Source of the DNA: JAAYYM01 sp964483545
Lineage (GTDB): Bacteria; Bacillota; Clostridia; Lachnospirales; Lachnospiraceae
NCBI GenBank assembly: GCA_964483545.1
Contig: CAZACC010000033.1
Coordinates: forward strand, 1 to 19,837
Direction of reading: 5' to 3'
Length of the DNA: 19,837 nt
Positions 15,145-19,837 of the stretch are shown here, piece after piece; the first letter of the stretch is position 1, and each line of letters begins with the position of its first letter. The translations under genes and the position numbers were made by a program. The notes beneath the pieces are model-generated. The model was not told where the DNA came from. It did no database searches and saw only the letters and a list, made by a program, of their open reading frames with translations.

Positions 15145-15282
15145 CAAATCTCAAGACGAGAAGTTAGTGAAATTTAACTGAGTATATCATAGAAAAGATA
15201 TGAAAACAAATAAAAAAGCATTAGTACTTTAACCAAAACAGAAACGAAATCATATCTTTGATAACGAAATGAGGTGATTGAA

Positions 15283-15615
15283 ATGGCTATTTTGAAAAAT
15301 TTACCAACAGAAGAACCGAAAAATCTTTCAAGCCTGTTGACTCCAAAGCAAAATCAAATTGTCAGCATGGCACTTTCTGACAGTGAGGATTTTCAATTAT
15401 CGGTACTTACATTTGCTGATCAGGAAACTGTCAGCGAAGAAGAGTATTTTGGTGACACAATGTACTTTGTTTTAGAGGGAGAAACCTATGTCACTTTGGG
15501 TGAAAAGTCCCATCTTCTCAAAACAGGCGATGTCTTTAAAGTCAATGCACATGTTTTACACGCCATTGGTGGCAAGGGAAAATTCAAAGTCATGCAGTTA
15601 ACAGTAAAAGAATAA
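15283..15615 (+). CDS. Small cupin-domain protein 1
   Basis: A 110-residue single-domain cupin. The beta-barrel is seen in EDFQLSVLTFADQETVSEEEYFGDTMYFVLEGETYVTLGEKSHLLKTGDVFKVNAHVLHAI. The first cupin motif has glutamates where metal-binding histidines usually stand (SEEEYFGD, 51-58); the second keeps H90 and H93. It may not bind metal in the usual way. GAGGTGA (15271-15277) sets the ATG at 15283; a TTG nine bases earlier lacks a ribosome binding site. It is the first gene of the cupin-cupin-activase set and probably assists in the same anaerobic acyl-CoA pathway, which is inferred from position only. Confidence 0.8.
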   Translation: MAILKNLPTEEPKNLSSLLTPKQNQIVSMALSDSEDFQLSVLTFADQETVSEEEYFGDTMYFVLEGETYVTLGEKSHLLKTGDVFKVNAHVLHAIGGKGKFKVMQLTVKE

Positions 15616-15628
15616 GGAGGGAATTTCG

Positions 15629-15967
15629 ATGAGCGAATTAATAAAAAATATAGAACATTCAAAGGGTATCGTGCTTGCCGATTTAGTGCAATATGAGGAA
15701 GGAAAGGTTTCCAGCCTTACGCTTGCCCAAAAACCGGGAGTAGGGATTACAGTATTTGCATTTGATGCCAACGAAGGTGTGAGCACACATGCAGCTCCAG
15801 GAGATGCGATGGCATATATCTTAGATGGTGAAGCGAAGATTACCATTGATGGAGTGGAACACGTTGCAAAAGCAGGAGAAGCGATTGTAATGCCATCTGG
15901 TATTCCACATGCCGTAAAGGCCATTACAAGATTTAAAATGCTTCTAACCGTTGTTAAAAATGGATAA
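15629..15967 (+). CDS. Small cupin-domain protein 2
   Basis: A 112-residue cupin, similar in length to the gene before it but not closely alike. Motif 1 is GVSTHAAPGDAMAYILDGE (50-68), with H54 and E68 but alanine where the second histidine usually is. Motif 2, AIVMPSGIPHAV (85-96), has H94. Partial metal ligands suggest binding to a small molecule or a poorly coordinated metal. The ribosome binding site AAGGAGGG is well placed and the gap to cupin 1 is 13 bases, so they are co-transcribed. A strong hairpin follows. Confidence 0.85.
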   Translation: MSELIKNIEHSKGIVLADLVQYEEGKVSSLTLAQKPGVGITVFAFDANEGVSTHAAPGDAMAYILDGEAKITIDGVEHVAKAGEAIVMPSGIPHAVKAITRFKMLLTVVKNG

Positions 15968-15972
15968 CTAAC

Positions 15973-16010
15973 AAATCGGTGGAGAACAGTAATCTCCACC
16001 GATTTTATTT
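15973..16010 (+). terminator. Hairpin after the cupin genes, possible attenuator
   Basis: AAATCGGTGGAGA (15973-15985) and TCTCCACCGATTT (15993-16005) are perfect 13-base arms with a 7-base loop, followed by TTTATTTT. This is a good rho-independent terminator. It ends just before the activase ribosome binding site, and no separate promoter is evident for the activase, so it probably lets through only part of the transcription. Confidence 0.8.
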
Positions 16011-16027
16011 TGAGGAGAATTATAAAA

Positions 16028-19000
16028 ATGAATTATTTTTTAGGGCTCGATGTGGGAAATTCTACGGTAAAAGCTGTTGTACTGGATGAAAATAAAAATA
16101 TTAGTTTCAAAAGATGTATCCAGCATTTCGGACAGCCTGTGATCGTATCCAAAAACTTAATAGAAGAAATCAGCAAGGAGTTTTCAGATGTAAAGATGTT
16201 TTTAAGTGGTGCAAACAGTAGCTTGATCGCACCACCTGAATATATAAAAAGTGAAGTTCCTGCTTTACAAAATGGCGTATGCTTTTTGTATCCACAGGCG
16301 AAATCACTTATCGAAATTGGTGCACAGAACGCAAGATACATTACAAACATTGGAGATCATCAACCGCCTTTGTTTGCAATCAATGAAAACTGCGCAGGCG
16401 GAACGGGCTCGTTTTTTGAGGATCAGATGAACCGATTGGGTCTTATAACGGAAGATTATTCTGATATTGTAAAAAATGCTGTTTCTGTTCCTAGATTATC
16501 GGGTAGATGTTCGGTATTTGCTAAAACAGATATTATACACAGACAACAAGAAGGTGTACCCACTGCTGATATTTTGCTAGGGCTATGTTATGCTACCATC
16601 AAAAATTTAAAGTCTACAATTATTAAAAACCTGCCGATTGAAAAGCCCATCGTTTTGGGTGGCGGTGTCGTACATAATAGTGGTGTCGTAAAAGCTGTAA
16701 AAGAAATTTTCGAGCTTTCGGAACAGGAAATGATTTTTGATACAGACAATGAGTTTTTACAAGCGATTGGTACAGCAAAAATGGCATGGGAAGAGAAAAA
16801 TGCATTGAATATAAAGGATTGTATTAATCATCTCAATGTTTCAGATCTGAAGATCAAAGAAAATGATGTTAGAAGATTGCCTCCACTCGTTTTGGATGAT
16901 AATATGAAACTAAATGATCCTCTGTGTGTTGAAATCACAGAATCTACTGCTTGCCACTTGGGTATTGATGTGGGTTCTACTAGCATTAATTTAGTGTTGA
17001 TTAACGATCAAAAGGAGATTGTAGATGCACAATATTTACGTACCATGGGAAACCCTGAGCAAGTAGTCAAGGACGGTTTAAAGACAATCGATCAAAAATT
17101 TGGTGACAAGGTTGTCATTAAAAGCATAGGCGTCACAGGTTCAGGGAGATATTTAATTGGCAAAATGGTGGGTGCTGACAGTATTAAAGATGAGATTACC
17201 GCACAAGCAAAGGCTGCAATTTTAGCAAATGCCAATGTAGATACTGTATTTGAAATTGGTGGTCAGGACTCTAAGTATATTGAAATAGAGGAGGGTAAGG
17301 TCAAGGACTTTCAAATGAATAAAATTTGTGCTGCTGGCACAGGTTCCTTTATTGAAGAACAAGCAAAACGCTTGAATGTTGAGATATCAAACTACGGGGA
17401 GGTTGCGCTTTCAGCTAAAAATCCTGTGGATTTAGGAGAGCGCTGTACCGTTTTTATCGAGAGCAATATCAATGCTTGCCTGTCCAAAGGGGTTGAAGTG
17501 GCAGATATTTTAGCAGGTCTTTGTCATTCTGTGATACACAACTACTTAATCAAGGTGGTTGGTAATAAAAAAATAGGCTCAAATATTGTTTTACAGGGAG
17601 GAGTTTGCTATAACCCTGCTGTCGTGGCAGCATTTAAGGCTGTTTGTGGAGATCATGCAATGGTTTCACCATATTTTTCGGTTAGTGGTGCTTTTGGTGT
17701 GGCTGTTTTAGCCATGGAGGAAATAGGGGAAAAAGAAAACACATTGAAAAGTGAAATTGCTCAGAATATAGAAATGTATCAGAATTCAAAAAAGCTATTG
17801 TTGGGTGATTACACAAGGACATTAAATCCAAAGAAAAAAACTATAGGTGTACCCTATGTTTTAGTCGTGCATAAATTCTTCCCAATGATACGACACTATT
17901 TTGAAACCCTAGGGTATAATGTTTTACTTTCTCCTGAAACGGATGAACATATGATTGCTCTTTCTCAACAATACGCGATGGCTGAAACCTGCTATCCTGT
18001 CAAACTGATTTATGGACATATGGCGTGGCTTGCAGAAAAGAATGTAGATTATATCTTCTTACCCAGTATCCATACGATGAAGCACGAAACCTCCAAGGTA
18101 TATCACAATTACGGTTGTGTATACATGCAAAGTGCTCCTAAATTAGTGTTTGATAGTATGAATCTTAAAGAAAAAGGGATTGTACTGTTAAATCCTATTT
18201 TTTCGTTAGACTTTGGAAAAGAAGCAATGGCAAGTGAAATGATTGGAGTAGGAGTGTCGTTAGGAAAAGCGAAACCTATTTGTGTCGCTGCATTAGTCAG
18301 CGGTGCGATGGCAGTACGAAAACACACGGCTGCTGTTGAAAAACAGGGTGAGGAACTTTTAAAAACAATAAAGCCCACGGATCAAGTTTTGTGCTTGTTA
18401 CTAGAACCTATGGAATTGATGATCCTGTGCTTAATATGAATATCCCTTACGAGTTATTATCTCGTGGATATAAGGTGATCACGATTGCACATTTACCTGC
18501 ACACAGCCTAGACATTTCTGATGAATACGAGAACTTATACTGGCCATTTGGGCAACACATTGTTTCGGGTGCAAAGATGATTGCCTCACATCCGAATTTA
18601 TATGCAGTTTATTTAACCAATCATGGTTGTGCTCCCGATTCTATGATTTCTCATTTGTTCCAAAAGGAAATGGGCAACAAGCCTTACCTCAACATAGAAG
18701 TAGATGAACACTATTCTAAAGTTGGTGTCATTACAAGAATAGAAGCATTTTTAAACAGCTTAAAATCACAGCCCATGGTATCTTCACAGAAAAACGAGTT
18801 TTATTTTAACAACTTGAAAAAAGAAAATATTAAAATGACAACGGAATTAATACAAGATACAAAAAATTTCATTCCAAACTTGTATCCGTATAGCCAGTTA
18901 ATTGCAAAAGAACTTATTTCAAATGGGTATGATGTTGAAGTATTACCTGAAACATCAAAAGAAAGCCTTGCATTAGGCAGAACGATTACTACTACAAAGG

Positions 19001-19837
19001 AATATCTATCGTTTGTTGCTCTTGTGGGAGATGTATTGACGAAGGAAAAGAGTCTTAAAGAAAAAGCATATATGATGCTTCCTCAGACAGAGGGCAGTGA
19101 GGCAGATGGTATGTTCCCAAGAGTAATTTATAATCATCTTCCCCAAAACAGTAAGGCCTCTCTTATTGTTAAGACGATAGAAACTCTGCCTTTTAAAAGT
19201 AGTGGCTTTGATAAAATCTTTCTCGCAATTCTTGCAGGTGATGTTGTGCTCTCTGCAAAAGCTGGGGATAGGAAAAACATGTTAAATAACTTCTTAAGTT
19301 CCCCATTAACCTTGGACATGATCCTCAACAATGCTTCTCAAATAGAAGATGAGGACTGCAAAAAAGTGCTTTTAGTTGGTGACCCCTATATTCTCTATAA
19401 TGAAACACTTTACGACAGGGTTTTTGATGAAGTAGAAAATCTTAAGCTGAAAATCATGAAAATGCCATTGTCGGAATATCTTTTATATATGTGGCAAAAA
19501 AGAGCAGAAACAAAAAAAGAAGCAGAGATTGTGAATGACTTGATTCAAAAAGCAATTAGTGTTCATAAAGCGTTACACTCCTCATCTGCATTTTGCGACA
19601 GTTTTTATAAGCTTAAAGAAGTCGCAGAGGAAAATGTAGGTAGCTATACTGGTGGAAACGGAGCCTATCGTTTTGCAAAGCATAAACTAAGCAAAGTGGA
19701 TGCGATGATAGATGTCGCCCCTATGTACGAAAACACACAAACGATACTGAATCTATTGAATCATTCGACAGAAGTACCGCTACTATCATTAAATTTCGAA
19801 GGTACGAATGACATTAGCTCCAAAGAAAAATTGAAGT
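16028..19837 (+). CDS. Large 2-hydroxyacyl-CoA dehydratase activase (BadF/HgdC family), frame broken, 3' end beyond the window
   Basis: Two ASKHA ATPase modules stand in tandem. Module 1 has GLDVGNSTVK (6-15), C122 in NCAGGTGSFF and C161 in SGRCSVF. Module 2 has GIDVGSTSIN (312-321), EIGGQDSKYI (409-418), C434 in CAAGTGSF and C473 in GERCTVF. In HgdC the equivalent cysteines hold a [4Fe-4S] cluster at a dimer interface and ATP drives electrons into the dehydratase, so each module could supply one. A DUF2229-type region follows (about 605-690, KFFPMIRHYFETLGYNV). At T4 18387-18390 the frame is lost and stops at 18439. From 18388 the -1 frame reads FVLVTRTYGIDDPVLN and stays open to the window end, giving about 1270 codons so far. 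Restoring one T would mend it. GAGGAG precedes the ATG; a TTG start at 16010 is less likely. Confidence 0.85.

Noticed and set aside
16033..16350. Minus-strand frame opposite the activase
   Set aside because: It is antisense to clear ATPase motifs and has no ribosome binding site.
18383..18395. Programmed -1 frameshift in the activase
   Set aside because: Zero-frame codons CAA GTT TTG do not make an X XXY YYZ slippery heptamer and no strong downstream structure was seen. An indel is simpler.

Overview
The window looks like draft-quality sequence from a low-GC, Gram-positive anaerobe of the Clostridia, most likely a gut Lachnospiraceae-type bacterium. The support is AT-rich DNA with strong GGAGG ribosome binding sites, gene families typical of that group (DUF4143 and DUF234 ATPases, a DUF3990/XRE locus, a VTC/DUF4956/Cthe_2159 operon), and an oxygen-sensitive [4Fe-4S] acyl-CoA dehydratase activase. 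A run of 100 N at 3684-3783 is a scaffold gap and falls inside an antitoxin gene. No rRNA, tRNA, CRISPR array or intact transposase was seen.

Bases 1 to about 8500 form an accessory or defence-like region. It opens with a translationally coupled pair: a small SAM methyltransferase and an 840-residue SF2 helicase that appears to carry an N-terminal PD-(D/E)XK (DUF559/Vsr-like) nuclease domain and a C-terminal helix-turn-helix. Next come a minus-strand RelE/ParE-Phd/YefM toxin-antitoxin pair with its promoter, a 77-bp near-perfect palindrome, an AAA ATPase of the DUF4143 type, a small uncharacterised protein behind four TATACCCTT repeats, a second AAA ATPase of the DUF234 type, and a minus-strand locus of a deletion-broken DUF3990 gene plus an XRE-type regulator. 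That last locus has a consensus promoter (TTGACA-17-TATAAT) with two 16-bp operator-like palindromes.

Bases 8600 to 13979 are one plus-strand operon that looks chromosomal: OmpR-type response regulator, sensor histidine kinase, VTC-domain polyphosphate polymerase, DUF4956 membrane protein, and a secreted Cthe_2159-like carbohydrate-binding lipoprotein ending in four 30-bp tandem repeats. The two-component system probably controls a surface or envelope function carried out by the last three genes.

Bases 13980 to 19837 hold a remnant of a third DUF4143-type gene, a Crp/Fnr-family regulator, and, divergently, two small cupins followed by a large two-module BadF/HgdC-type acyl-CoA dehydratase activase with a DUF2229 region. 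Palindromes of 5-4-5 architecture lie in the regulator's leader and in the divergent intergenic region, so the regulator probably controls itself and the cupin-activase operon. The activase frame breaks at a T4 run at 18387-18390 and then continues open in the -1 frame to the window edge. This is either a real frameshift or a one-base sequence error.
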